Source: Imbricaverruca yamaguchii
Lineage: Eukaryota > Arthropoda > Thecostraca > Neoverrucidae
Length of the DNA: 64,000 bases
NCBI GenBank assembly: GCA_034440575.1
Contig: JAOTOL010001562.1
Span: forward strand, 1,791,001 to 1,855,000
Reading direction: 5' to 3'
Part shown: one piece after another, positions 43,839 through 55,398 of the stretch
Layout of the letters: every line of letters starts with the position of its first letter
Numbering within the stretch: the first letter of the stretch is position 1
Notes under the pieces: model-generated
What the model saw: only the letters and a program-made list of their open reading frames with translations
Told to the model about the DNA's origin: nothing
The model's database searches: none
Translations under genes and position numbers: made by a program

Positions 43839-44400
43839 ATACCACACAGAGCAGGATACGACACAGCGCAGAACACGCCACAGCGCAGAACACAACACAG
43901 CACAGAACATCACACAGCGCAAAACACGACACTGCGCAGAACACGACTCAGCGCAGAACAAGACAAAGCGCACAACACAGCACAGACTACGACACAGTGC
44001 AGAACAACACGACACAGCGCAGAACACAACACAGCACAGAACACCACACAGCACAGAACACGACTCAGCGCAGAACACGACAGTGAAGAACACGACAGTG
44101 CAGAACACGACTCAGCGCAGAACAAGACAAAGCGCACAACACAGCACAGACCACGACACGTTGCAGAACACGACCCAGCGCAGAACACCACACAGCACAG
44201 AACACGACTCAGCGCAGAATACGACAGTGCAGAACACGACTCAGCGCAGAACAAGACAAAGCGCACAACACAGCACAGACCACGACACGGTGCAGAACAC
44301 GACCCAGCGCAGAACACAACACAGCACAAAACATGACACAGGGCAGAACACGACACGATGCAGAAGACGACACGGCGCGAGATACGACACAGCACAGGCC
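43839..44400. repeat. Degenerate 10-20-bp CAGCGCAGAACACGACA array
   Basis: Over 550 bp of ACACAGCGCAGAACACGAC-type units of 9 to 20 bp occur, with nested blocks. A stretch of about 115 bp (44062-44176) reappears at 44198-44310. Stop-free frames on both strands are products of the repeat. Confidence 0.93.
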
Positions 44401-44761
44401 ACCTATTGTCACGCGGTGGGCTCGACAGAGCGGCGAGCAGTCCAGAGACAAGCCGGAGGTGGCCGCAGTAGTCAGCGTGTGTCGCTCCGACGGCCGTCCG
44501 CCGCCGCCGCCGGACCAGCTACGGCTACGTCAACACCATGGATCTGTCCCGCTAAACCTCCGCCACACCGCTACACGGGAGCTATCGTCACCGGAGAGAT
44601 CCGTGCCTGTGTTATCTGGTCTTCGGCCTGTCAGGACGGCACAGGTCACAGAGACGTGCTGCACAGCAGTCGCGTACCCCGCAGTACCCCAGGCAGCCCC
44701 GCGATGTCCTGCAGTAACGCTACGGCCCGCCGGTACCACGCGGCGCATATGTCCCCTAACC

Positions 44762-45255
44762 GTGTTCCTGCAGTAACGCTACGGCCCGCCGGTACCACGC
44801 GGCGCCATCATGATCCGCCGGTACCCCGCAGGCATCAGTAGTGATGTCGTCATCAGCCCGTGATGTCCTGCAGTAACGCTACGGCCCGCCGGTACCACGC
44901 GGCGCCATCATGATCCGCCGGTACCCCGCAGGCATCAGTAGTGATGTCGTCATCAGCCCGTGATGTCCTGCAGTAACGCTACGGCCCGCCGGTACCACGC
45001 GGCGCCATCATGATCCGCCGGTACCCCGCAGGCATCAGTAGTGATGTCGTCATCAGCCCGTGATGTCCTGCAGTAACGCTACGGCCCGCCGGTACCACGC
45101 GGCGCCATCATGATCCGCCGGTACCCCGCAGGCATCAGTAGTGATGTCGTCATCAGCCCGTGGTGTCCTGCAGTAACGCTACGGCCCGCCGGAACCCCGC
45201 GGCGCCATCATGATCCGCCGGTACCTCAGTGGTGATGTCATCATCAGCTCGTGAT
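44762..45255. repeat. 100-bp tandem repeat, about 5 copies, nearly identical
   Basis: ACGGCCCGCCGGTACCACGC recurs at 44781, 44881, 44981 and 45081, with a diverged copy at 45181. The middle copies look identical over the full 100 bp. A partial copy of the first 40 bp lies upstream at about 44704-44745. Confidence 0.96.
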
Positions 45256-46039
45256 GTCGGTATCCCGCCATCATGGGTCATCAGTTATTATAAATGCCGT
45301 GCTCACGAGCACCTGAACACCCCACGGCCTTACAGGCACTGTCTTTAGTCAAATCAGTTCCAATTCCTACAATTGAAGGAAATAGTAAAATGTCCCCAGT
45401 CGAAAAGCGTGCAGGTAATAAAAACAGCATATGCGTCTTCCAATAACAAAATTTCACATATCTCACTTTATGTGTCATTAGCTTACTACGTATCGATACC
45501 GGAAAACACAATGATGAAGCACTAGAATGGACAGGAATCTAGCAATGCAGTGTTGTGCCGACTGAGCATAATATGCAAATTTGAGCAGCGGAGACAAATT
45601 ACATCAGCGATGCTGAATGTGGTTCGGAATGGGGGTGGTGAAGGTATATGGACTTGTGTACATACATTTTAAGTGAATTGCAGGCAGGGTGCACATAAAG
45701 TGCACAAACAAATTAGGTAACGGCTAATCGGAGCAGAGCCTCGAATGGTACCAATGTGACATACCTAAATAAGGTCTAAGCAAATTGTGTAGGCAAATTG
45801 TGAGCCCACTGGACTTGTGATTTGTGAGGAAAAAACATTTACGATATAAATCTAACTCTTGATTAGGGATCAGTGTCCAATTAAAATTCGACCCCCCAAT
45901 AAAGGGAATACAGAATTGCTTTCTACAGCTTCCCCGTGGCATAAACTGGGGACAGAAGTGTCATTTGCTGCCATATAACCCGATTCTAGTCGATCAGCGA
46001 TGCTATCCTAATCTTACAGCACAGCGTGATCAGCTGGTG
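45256..46039. other. No gene recognised
   Basis: AT-leaning unique sequence. Confidence 0.4.
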
Positions 46040-46106
46040 ATTGATTGATTGATTATTAGGGTTTTAGGGTGCGTCAACCCCAATTTAGGTTATTTTGCAC
46101 CCATAA
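46040..46106 (-). mobile_element. Hairpin mini-retroposon, copy 2 (diverged)
   Basis: GATTGATTGATTATTAGG precedes GTTTTAGGGTGCGTCAAC and CAATTTAGGTTATTTTGCACCC. It aligns with the other copies over its whole length but is the most mutated. No target duplication is visible. Confidence 0.5.
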
Positions 46107-46393
46107 CAAGATTAATTTAGCTCTTCACGTCCGGAGAGCGATAGCTACATCACACTAATTCCTCTGCTACCCGGGTGTATACATGATTTTGAAACCTACT
46201 TCCGCAAGGAAACAAAATACTGCTCTATTTTCGACAAATCGGGAATTATCGCCGAGCAAGTTCACCAGCCTTTGAGTGTTCCAGTTATATCCGAAATGGC
46301 GCCTGGGTTCCTCCATGGTGATCAGCTGGTGACCCCTGGCACTGCATAATTGGTAGGTATCAGCTGGTACATCTGCAGACCCACATACACATC

Positions 46394-46590
46394 GCGATCC
46401 ATATTGCACCAGCTGGTACAGTTGCAGATCCACCAATCTACAACACACCGAGATCCATATCGCACCAGCTGGTACAGTTGCAGCCCCACCAATCTACAAC
46501 ACACCGCGATCCATATCGCACCAGCTGGTACAGTTGCAGATCCACCAATCTACAACACACCGCGATCCATATCGCACCAGCTGGTGACTA
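46394..46590. repeat. About 56-bp tandem repeat, 3.5 copies
   Basis: GCACCAGCTGGTACAGTTGC and CCACCAATCTACAACACACC recur every 55-56 bp. The CCAGCTGG core also occurs upstream at about 46323 and 46368. Confidence 0.9.
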
Positions 46591-46654
46591 TAGCAGCGCC
46601 GCGCCTGCTTAATTTGCATGGCATCTCGGCGGATATCGCGCCAAGTGGAAACCG

Positions 46655-46835
46655 TAGGACCAGAGGACAACGGGACCGCAGGACCGTAGGACCGTAGGAT
46701 AGCGGGACCGCATGACCGTAAGACAGCGGGACCGTAAGACCGTAGGACAGCGGGACCGCAGGACCGTAGGACAGCGGGACCGCAGGACCGTAGGACAGCG
46801 GGACCGTAGGACCGTAGGATGCGGGACAGCGGGAC
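46655..46835. repeat. Short GGACCGTAGGACAGCGGGACC repeat
   Basis: 10- to 24-bp units built from GGACCGTA, GGACAGCG and GGACCGCA in variable order. Confidence 0.9.
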
Positions 46836-47249
46836 CGGATGACCACCACTGGTCCGTGTAGCCGCCGACCGGCAGTGTACGCATGCTGTGCGCTGACAGA
46901 GCCACACATCGTGGCGCAGCAGTGGACGGCGTGACGCCTGCATAGTCCGGTGTCAGCCCGCTGACACAGCAGAACCGCGCGTGACGTAACGCGTCGGCAC
47001 TGGTAGCGGCGTGACACCTCTGCGGCCAATGGCTAACACGCCGGCACCGCCTGTGACGTCTGAATGGCAGTGTGACGGCGGGACAGATTGGTGCCACGTA
47101 TTGTGACACCTGTGGAATGTGAAGACAGCTCCCATTACGTCTGTGAACGTCTCAATTGCGGAGACGCAACACCCGCTACGTCTGCGCGACATAGCGAGTC
47201 CCAGCAACATAGGAGACGCAACGTGGCACGTCGTGACATCTGAATAGCA
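46836..47249. other. No gene recognised
   Basis: GC-rich unique DNA with scattered TGTGACG motifs. Confidence 0.4.
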
Positions 47250-48265
47250 TGTCAGTAAGTCACTGAGGGTGACATCGCAGTAGCAAGGTCACTGCTCGTG
47301 ACACCTGAGTACCGGGGCGACACCCGTGGCATCTCAATAACAGTGTCACTGCCCATGACATATCAGTAGCGTGGTAACCCCGCACATCTCAGCAGCACGG
47401 TCACTGTCCGTGGTATCTAAATACCAGGGTGTCTTCAGTAACAGGATGGCCGTGCCATCTCAGTAACAGGGCTACGGTCCGTGGCATGTCAGTAACAGTG
47501 TCGCTGCCCGTGGCATCTCAGTAACAGCGCCACCGCCCGTGCCAACTGAGTAGCTCAGAGATGACCCAGGGATCTCAGTAACAAGGTCACTGCCCGTTCC
47601 ACTCCAGTAACAGTATCATTGCCTGTGCTATCTCAGTAACAAGGTCGCTGCCTGTGCTATCTCAGTAATAAGGTCACTGCTCGTGCTATCTCAGTAACAA
47701 GGTCACTGCCCGTGATATCTCAGTAACAAGGTCGATGCCCGTGGCATCTCAATCACAAGGTCACTGCCCGTGCTATCTCAGTAACAAGGTCGCTGCCCGT
47801 GCTATCTCAGCAACAGTGTCATTGCCCGTGCTATCTCAGTAACAGTGTCATTGTCCGTGCTATCTCAGTAACAAGGTCACTGCCCGTGTCACCTGAGTGG
47901 CTCAGAGATGACCCAGGGATCTCAGTAACAAGGTCACTGCCCGTGCCACTCCAGTAACAATGTCATTGCCCGTGATATCTCAGTAACAAGGTCACTGCCC
48001 GTGCTATCTCAGTAACAAGGTCGCTGCCCGTGCTATCTCAGTAACAGTGTCATTGCCCATGCTATCTCAGTAACAAGGTCACTACCCGTGTCACCTGAGT
48101 GGCTCAGAGATGACCCAGGGATATCAGTAACAAGGTCACTGCCCGTGCCACTCCAGTAACAGTGTCATTGCCCGTGATATCTCAGTAAAAAGGTCACTGC
48201 CCGTGATATCTCAGTAACAAGGTCGATGCCCGTGGCATCTAAGTCACAAGGTCACTGCCCGTGCC
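47250..48265. repeat. About 29-31-bp minisatellite with higher-order copies, about 30 units
   Basis: CTATCTCAGTAACAAGGTC and CTGCCCGTG blocks recur. A longer block containing GTGGCTCAGAGATGACCCAG reappears at about 47896 and 48096, and in part at 47550. This shows a secondary periodicity of about 200 bp. Confidence 0.93.
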
Positions 48266-48535
48266 ATGTGGATAGCTGGGCGACGAGGCGGCAGGGAGAG
48301 CGTAGGAACGGACGTGGGCGAGGGCGACGCAGCCGAATAGGGCCATTGGCCCTGCAGCTCAGTCCAGCCGCCGAGGCCACTCTCTCAGTGGCTGCCAGCG
48401 ACCGCCACAGGGTGTCAAGGTCGGGACAATGGCCGCCGCCGCCACCGTCGGGCCGCCGCAGAAAGTGAAACACAGCGTGCTGACTTGTTCCCAGGGAGGC
48501 TTAGACGCGTTGAGACACATCCGTCACTGAGAACT
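48266..48535. other. GC-rich unique DNA, no gene recognised
   Basis: GC-rich with GCCGCCGCCGCC at about 48430. No coding support. Confidence 0.4.
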
Positions 48536-49240
48536 TCAGACGGTGTGACACACGGTCCTGAGATCCTCACACGGTGGGATAATCTATCGGTACCCTTAGA
48601 CGGTGACACACATCGGTCCTGATATTCTCACACGGTGGGATAATCTATCGGTACCCTTAGACGGTGACACACACCGGTCCCGAGATACTTACACGGTGAG
48701 ATAATCTACCGGTACCCTTAGCCGATGACACACATCGGTCCTGAGATACTTACACGGTGAGATAATCTACCGGTACCGTTAGACGGTGACACACACCGGT
48801 CCTGAGATCCTCACACGGTGGGACACGCCACTGAGACCCTCAGACGGTGAGACACACCGGTCCTGAGATCCTTACACGGTGAGATAATCTACCGGTACCG
48901 TTAGACGGTGACACACACCGGTCCTGAGACCCTTACACGGTGAGATAATCTACCAGTACCGTTAGACGGTGACACACACCGGTCCTGATACCCTCACACT
49001 GTGGGACACGTCACTGAGACTCTCACATGGTGAGATACGCCACTGAGAACCTCAGACGGTGACACACCAGTCCTGAGATCCTCGCACGGTGGGATAATCT
49101 ACCGGTACCGTTAGACGGTGACACACCGGTCTTGAGATCCTCATACGGTGAGACACGGTACTGAGACCCTCAGACGGTGTGCCACACCGGTCGTGATATC
49201 CTCACGCGGTGAGATACGCCACTGAGACCCTCAGGCGGTT
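48536..49240. repeat. About 60-bp minisatellite, about 11 copies
   Basis: GACGGTGACACACACCGGTC, CTGAGATCCTCACACGGTG and GATAATCTACCGGTACC blocks recur every 58-62 bp with frequent recombination between block types. Confidence 0.93.
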
Positions 49241-49895
49241 AGCCATATCAGTCGCCCATCACAGTGAAGTGCACCGGCTACTGGAACCTCCAGGCGGTGA
49301 AGTACACCAGTCACTGGAACTGCCGGCAGCAGAAGCTACCGCCGGTGACCATCCTTCACAACAGAACACACCATGAGCACACGGACATCACGCGGATAAG
49401 ACGTGCGCGGCACACTAACAACACATATGGAACACAGATAACACGAGAGATAAACACATCGTGAGCTAAACATGGGAGGGGGAGCGGCGAGCAAGTAGAA
49501 TGTCAGCATGAAACATGCAAGGACGAAACACTGCAACATATAAAGGACACATGCTTCAGCTTGTGCATGCACCACATGCCACACACCGCTTGTATCAGCC
49601 ATACCCTAGGCCGGCCATTTCACCCCACCCAGTCACTATCTTTCCGTCACATCCAATCACAAGCCACCGTCACCCCCAATCCCTCGGCTTGCGTCACCGT
49701 CAATCCCTCGTTTGACGTCACCGTTGGTTACTCATCTGCCGTCACTGTCAGCTATTCCACTACCATCTGCCGTCACTGTCAGCTATTCCACTACCATCGC
49801 CGTCAGCCACTCAGCTGCTGTCACCACCACTCAATGTCGACGTTAATCACTGAGTGTCCGCGTCATCCCCCCTCAGCTGCCGGTGTCTACCTAGC
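49241..49895. other. No gene recognised; short repeats
   Basis: CTGCCGTCACTGTCAGCTAT occurs twice (49737 and 49768). One CRE octamer lies at 49713-49720. Nothing else is supported. Confidence 0.4.
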
Positions 49896-50636
49896 CGCCT
49901 GCGCCCACCTAGTCACCCAGTACCAGCCGCCGGTGCCCACCTAGCCGCTCAGTACCAGCCACCGGTATCCACACGAGCTGAGCTAGCCGCTCAGTACCAG
50001 CCGCCGGCGCCCAATTAGCCGCTCAGTACTAGCCGCCGGCACCAACCGAGCCGCTCAGTACCAGTCACCGGTGTCCACCTAGCCGCTCAGTACCAGCCAC
50101 CGGCACCCACCTAGCTACTCAGTACCAGCCGCCAGCACCCACCTAGCTACTCAGTACCAGCCGCCAGCACCCACCTAGCTACTCAGTACCAGCCGCCAGC
50201 ACCCACCTAGCTACTCAGTACCAGCCGCCGGCACCCACCTAGCCACCCAGAACCAGCCGCCGGCGCCCATCTAGCCGCTCAGTACCAGTCACCGGTGCCC
50301 ACCGAGCCGCTCAGCACCAGCCGCCGGCACCCACCTAGCCACTTATCAGCCGCCGGTGCCCACCTAGCCGCTCAGTGCCAGCCACCGGTATCCACCTAGC
50401 TACTCAGTACCAGCCGCCGGTGCTCACCTAGCCGCCCAGTACCAGCCACCGGCACCCACCTAGCCACTCAGTACCAGCCGCCGACATCCACCTAGCCACT
50501 CAGAACCAGCCGCCGGCGCCCATCTAGCCACCCAGAACCAGCCGCCGGCGCCCATCTAGCCGCTCAGTACCAGCCGCCGGTGCCCACCAAGCCGCTCAGC
50601 ACCAGCCGCCGGCACCCACCTAGCTAGTCAGTACCA
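49896..50636. repeat. About 34-bp minisatellite, about 22 copies
   Basis: CAGTACCAGCCGCCGG, then C/T-ACCCACCTAGC, then CACTCAGTACCAG. Four copies at 50090-50225 (CCAGCACCCACCTAGCTACT) are almost identical; others are shuffled. Confidence 0.93.
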
Positions 50637-51133
50637 GCCCGTTGCTGAAGCAGCACTGAGTGCCGACATTCAAAGCTACTCTGGTGCACAGCTGCGGCCG
50701 CACGACAGCCGGGAGCTGAGTGCGATGTGTCATGTCAGATTAGGTCAGATCGTCAGGTCATGAACTGACCCAGCACCCGGCCTTAGGCAGCAGACCATCA
50801 GGATTGCGAGACTAGAGCGGTTGTTGGAAGGCACACGGGCGCGAGTCTCCCAGCATGCTTTGAACAGAATCTGTACCCACCCGATGGCACCATGCGCGTC
50901 CATGTAGGAGATATTTAGAGGCTGAGCGGATCCCGTAGAAAACTACTTTCCAGGCAGCACAACAGAGCAAATGTTATAATCGTCTGGAAGGGACTGAACG
51001 GCTACATACTGTTAATCTAGCTGGGGAAAACTTCCTCGAGATCACCAGGTGGCTTCGATACCACCTTATGTGTGAGCAGCGTGCTTCTTGTCCACCATTA
51101 CACTTCCCCTTCCTCATCAATACAATGCCCAAT
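50637..51133. other. No gene recognised
   Basis: Unique sequence. Confidence 0.4.
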
Positions 51134-51350
51134 TCCTCACCACTACACTACAACTTCGCAAACCATTACACTGCTCCATTCCTCACCACTGCACTGCTAC
51201 TTCGCAAACCATTACACTGCTCCATTCCTCACCACTGCACTGCGACTTCGCAAACCATTACACTGCTCCATTTCTCACCACTGCACTGCGACCTCGCAAA
51301 CCATTACGCTGCCTCGTTCCTCACCACTACACTGCTCCACTCATCGCCTC
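51134..51350. repeat. 46-bp tandem repeat, about 5 copies
   Basis: CCTCACCACTGCACTGC, then ACTTCGCAAACCATTACACT, recurs at 51135, 51181, 51227, 51273 and 51319. The open frames here encode only this repeat. Confidence 0.94.
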
Positions 51351-51727
51351 TGCATTTCCATGCAGACAAACACCGATCAGTTGTTGCATAACTTTGGATT
51401 ACAAAGGCAAATAATCTATGAACATTTCCCATCTCCAGTCACAGATGTGACATACCCGTGCTGTGGTATAACATATAGGTTAACTCGTGATATCGAGAAC
51501 AATCGTTGGTTCCTTCACGGAGGTGGTGCATTATTCATCATGTGTACATTGGTGACTTGAACCATCGACGGTCAGCGGAAGAATGGTCATTTTGCATCAT
51601 TCGTTTCAATGCAACATGATCTGGTTGAATTTTAGAGCCGTTGGTGACCGAATCCACTGGCTTCCAAAGATGGATCCACCGATGCACATATCTGCACAAA
51701 CAAATTGTACACAATTTCCAAATTATC
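51351..51727. other. No gene recognised
   Basis: Unique sequence. Confidence 0.4.
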
Positions 51728-51737
51728 TCTATTTCAA

Positions 51738-51796
51738 TCTTGTTTGTTTATTGGGATTTAGGGGCGCATCGACTGCAGTGGTCATGCAGCGCCCAT
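51738..51796 (-). mobile_element. Hairpin mini-retroposon, copy 3 (59 bp)
   Basis: TCTTGTTTGTTTATTGGG precedes ATTTAGGGGCGCATCGAC, TGCAGTGGTCATGCAGC and GCCC. The stem GGGCGC/GCGCCC is perfect. Flanks TCTATTTCAA (51728-51737) and TCTATTTCGA (51797-51806) match 9 of 10. Confidence 0.65.
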
Positions 51797-51806
51797 TCTA
51801 TTTCGA

Positions 51807-53440
51807 ACTATTAAAAGGGAAAAATGCTAATGATACCAGAAGATGGATTGTGTTATCCAAAACTATGGGCCCGTCCGGATACAATGGTTTTGTATCACAT
51901 ATATACGAGCAACATGACGGCTTCGGAAAGAAAACTTCCACCAAAAATCTCCAACTAGGGGTATGACACGACCACACTTTTTGGGAAAAAACGGATGATA
52001 AATGCCGAGCACCACTCTTGGCACTTGGTACTTCACGGTAGTTAACTTCGTCCCGAGATAGAATGTTACATTTTATTGTGCATTAATATGCGCACCATCT
52101 CATGTCATATCAGACACACATATATCTAGCACTTCGCAAGCAAGGCCTGAGCCATCCCCTTCTCCGCAGATTTCCACCGCGCTAAAGGTCACATAGAGAT
52201 TACCATGCAATGTGCCTTTACTTCCATAATCACCACATAAATTACTCCTCAACCACTATTTACAACTGATGTCCGTTTGAACCGATTTGACGCCAGTGAT
52301 GTCGATGTTCGCCCAAGAGACATGTCGTTCGACACATCCTTGCATGACACACGTGGCGGGTTACTGGGCACACGCCTGGGTGGCCGACACATCGCATCAG
52401 TGGAGTGCGTGAACTACCAGTGGGACTGCACTCCGTTACAACTCCGACCACGGCTGACCATACAGTGATGAGCCGCTCCACAGTGAACCCCTGCGCCGCT
52501 GACCGTGCCGTGTAACACACGACAAATAATCCCATATATGATTAATAATGATATGACCAATGATATCATATGGATGATGAGTAATAATACATATGACTAT
52601 CCATGCCCAATAATCATGTTTTGCTCAATTCTGAAATGTCTGCTTTGTGCGGAAGTTGGACACTGTCACGTGCACGTCTTGCCGGCCTGCCAAGAACGTA
52701 GTTGCTGTTAAGCTTGTCACGGTGTGGCGCCCGATACTGCGCCGGCAGCCAGCCAGCCCAGCAGAGAGTGTCTCGCTCTCGCTCCATAGAGTCTCGGCCA
52801 CCGTCTATGTGCTGGCGAAAAATGTGTCTGCGGCGGCCCGGTTAAGTGTCCCGCCTTCAGCAGCGATGGTCAGAGGAAGTGGCACTGATGGGGCAGTAGG
52901 AGCCGGCCCACGCCGGCTGGCGGCGGTGCCCCAGTGGGCTGCACCCTCGGCCGAGCCGCGCACAGCCGAGGATACTCAACTGCGGAGAAGTTGGCTCATC
53001 ACTCCAGCACACACTTATCGCTCGCGATATTGGTGCATCATCCGAGCGTGGCGTCGGCCACTCGTCGCACACGGCTGCAGACCGTGTGTACAGGCCGGCC
53101 GGTGGACAGGCAGCTCTTCAGCGCTGCAAAAACGGCGGCGGCGGCGGCGGCGGCGCGCGGTGTCGTCACTGGACGTTGTCTCACGTAGCTCTCTGCCGCG
53201 TGTCGTCAGCAACAATATTGAATATTGGCACGAGGTGATCGGGAATGGTCCACGGCACGCACCGTCAGCGAGATCAAACAGAGCGCGGAGGAACATACCG
53301 ACAGAGTACAGAGTACACCGAAGACAGAGGGGAGCAGAGACAGGCAGCAGACAGAAAGCAGAGGAGAGAAGACACATATAGAGAAGGATGAGCAGATATA
53401 AGTTGGGCAGCTGTTGAAGACGGGGCCGGCAGCCGCACCA
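51807..53440. other. No gene recognised; GC-rich centre
   Basis: GC-rich from about 52710 to 53300, with a (GCG)n run at 53131-53156. A 244-codon stop-free frame (52647-53381) begins with GTG and has an Arg-rich, Ala-rich product without recognisable motifs. It could be a CpG-island promoter. No gene call. Confidence 0.35.
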
Positions 53441-53905
53441 GCCGTGACTGGTGACTCACTGAGGTGACTGGTGACTGACTGAGGTGCTGCTGCTGGTGAT
53501 TATCTGCGGGGAGTGGTGACATCCCTGCTGTGATGCTAGTGAATGTTAGTGATACTGACTGGCTGAGGTGATGCTAGTGAATGCTTGAGATGATGGTACT
53601 GAATGCTTCGGATGATATTAACTCCCTAGAGTTGCATTGGTGACAACCTGAATTGATGTCGGTGACTGCCTGCTGTGATATTAGTGAATAATTGGCGTGA
53701 TGTTAGTTGCTCCCTGGGGTTATATTAGTCAGATAATCGCCCAAGGTGATGTTAGTAAATGTTTGAGGGTGACGTTAGTGGCTCATGAGGCTGCACTATT
53801 GACCGGCTGAGGCGATTTTAGTGACTGAGGTGCTGTTAGTGAATGCTTAGGGTGCTGTTAGCGATTATCTGAGATTACATTAGCGACTGGCTGAAGTAGT
53901 ATTTG
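53441..53905. repeat. Degenerate about 35-40-bp GATG(C/T)TAGTGA repeat
   Basis: GTGATGTTAGTGACTG- and GGCTGAGGTGATGCTAGTGA-like blocks recur irregularly about 13 times. The array is old and AT-decayed. Confidence 0.75.
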
Positions 53906-54586
53906 TAACTGACAGGTTTCACCTTGAACGCGGCCAGTCAGGTGACAGATGACGGGGCGGACCGTCAGGTACATCGACAGAGGATTACCGTTCCTTAGAT
54001 CACACGAACAAAAGCCACCGATGAAAGGCACCGATACGGGCTGTTTTGGACGGACGCACGTGGAACACGAATGATAAACCAGAAGCAATCCCAAAAACGA
54101 CCTTGACGTCAGCCGACCAGCAGCAGGGACGCCGAAGGACAAGGCCGGGCTCTGAATTGGAGTTGGCCCGGCCGGCGCAAGAACTGGGTGGTGAGCTTAG
54201 GGCGCTTCGACCAGAGTTGATAATTCGCGCCCGTAACTTATATTATAGTTCTTCACGGTTGGTGAGAACTATTACTTTGGTGTGTACGTGGTTTGAAATC
54301 CAATCGCTAGCAAGTAACGGAACAAGATTCCCGAACGTAAAACCACCCGACACGTTGCCAATCTCCAGCCGTCACAGGACGCACCGCCCCATACGTACAG
54401 AGGAAAGTACTGTAGCGCTTCCGTGGCGAGAATTGGTGGGAAGATCATGCGATAGATAGCACTACAGGGATGGACAGCTACGCCATTCGTCTACAGCCCA
54501 TGTTCAGGTGTGTGGTAGGCATGCTAGGGAAGGGGGTATTTCCATTCATTACAAAACTGGCTGGCGTCCAAATGCTCCTCAGATTT
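53906..54586. other. No gene recognised
   Basis: Unique sequence with one CRE octamer at 54104-54111. Confidence 0.4.
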
Positions 54587-54598
54587 AACACAGATCCC

Positions 54599-54658
54599 GT
54601 TGGTTAGTTAGTTAAGGTTTTCGGGCGCATCAACTGCAATGGTTATACAGTGCCCATC
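54599..54658 (-). mobile_element. Hairpin mini-retroposon, copy 4 (60 bp)
   Basis: GTTGGTTAGTTAGTTAAGG precedes TTTTCGGGCGCATCAACTG and CAATGGTTATACAGTGCCC. Flanks AACACAGATCCC (54587-54598) and AACAGAGATCCC (54659-54670) match 11 of 12. Confidence 0.68.
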
Positions 54659-54670
54659 AACAGAGATCCC

Positions 54671-55398
54671 AGAGTTCCCAAGTTTTACAGCGTCGAATTC
54701 ACGCATCTAGTCCCAGGGATCATCAAGTCCAGTCAGTTTAATGCATTCGATGTGCCTGCCTGGTGTCTAGGCGGCTGCAAAATGCCTCCACGGCCAATCT
54801 ACTGTTCTACTGGCAGCGGTCATCCTCGTCCCGAGCAACGTTTGTCATTGGATGCAGGGCGAGGTCTGACGTCAATCAAACAATACATAAATAAATAAAT
54901 CAGTCAGTCAATCTTCCAATCAATGTTGTAACGTGTCGCCCGTGCGCGCGCGCAAGGCGGGGCAAGGCAAGGCAAGGCGTCAGCGTAACGTGCAAGAACT
55001 ATATTAAGCATGGAGTCAGCCTGACATGCCTAGGATAAACCAGATCAATATTATAATGCTCGATGATTTCTACGTACACTGCCCAATTCCACGCCAACGA
55101 GGGTCCGCACCGTTCTGACTCATCCTGCTGAAGAGATGGAGGGGGTGAGAACTGATATATACACCGACGGCGAAAGTGTAAGCATTTGTATCATAATTCA
55201 TCATTATCCTGCATCTTTCACCGACAGGTGTTCAGTGTTATGGGATTATTCCAGATAGTCCGAAAAGTGGCGCGTCGGATATGCTCTTCGGCTGTCTGAT
55301 CACAATGATCCATCTGGTTGCCTCCCCACTCCAACCAAACAATCGTGCACCAGTGAATATCGGGACTTCTGCACTTTCACCATCACCCATCGCTAAAA
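54671..55398. other. No gene recognised
   Basis: Unique sequence with a short GGCAA repeat at about 54958-54978 and a CRE octamer at 54867-54874. Confidence 0.4.

Noticed and set aside
43722..44841. Gln/Asn/Thr- or Cys/Val-rich proteins over the CAGAACACGACA array
   Set aside because: Simple translation of a degenerate tandem repeat, open on both strands.
52647..53381. 244-codon frame on the plus strand, Arg-rich
   Set aside because: It starts with GTG in GC-rich DNA, its poly-Arg run comes from (GCG)n, and no domain is present. GC-rich DNA has few stops by composition.
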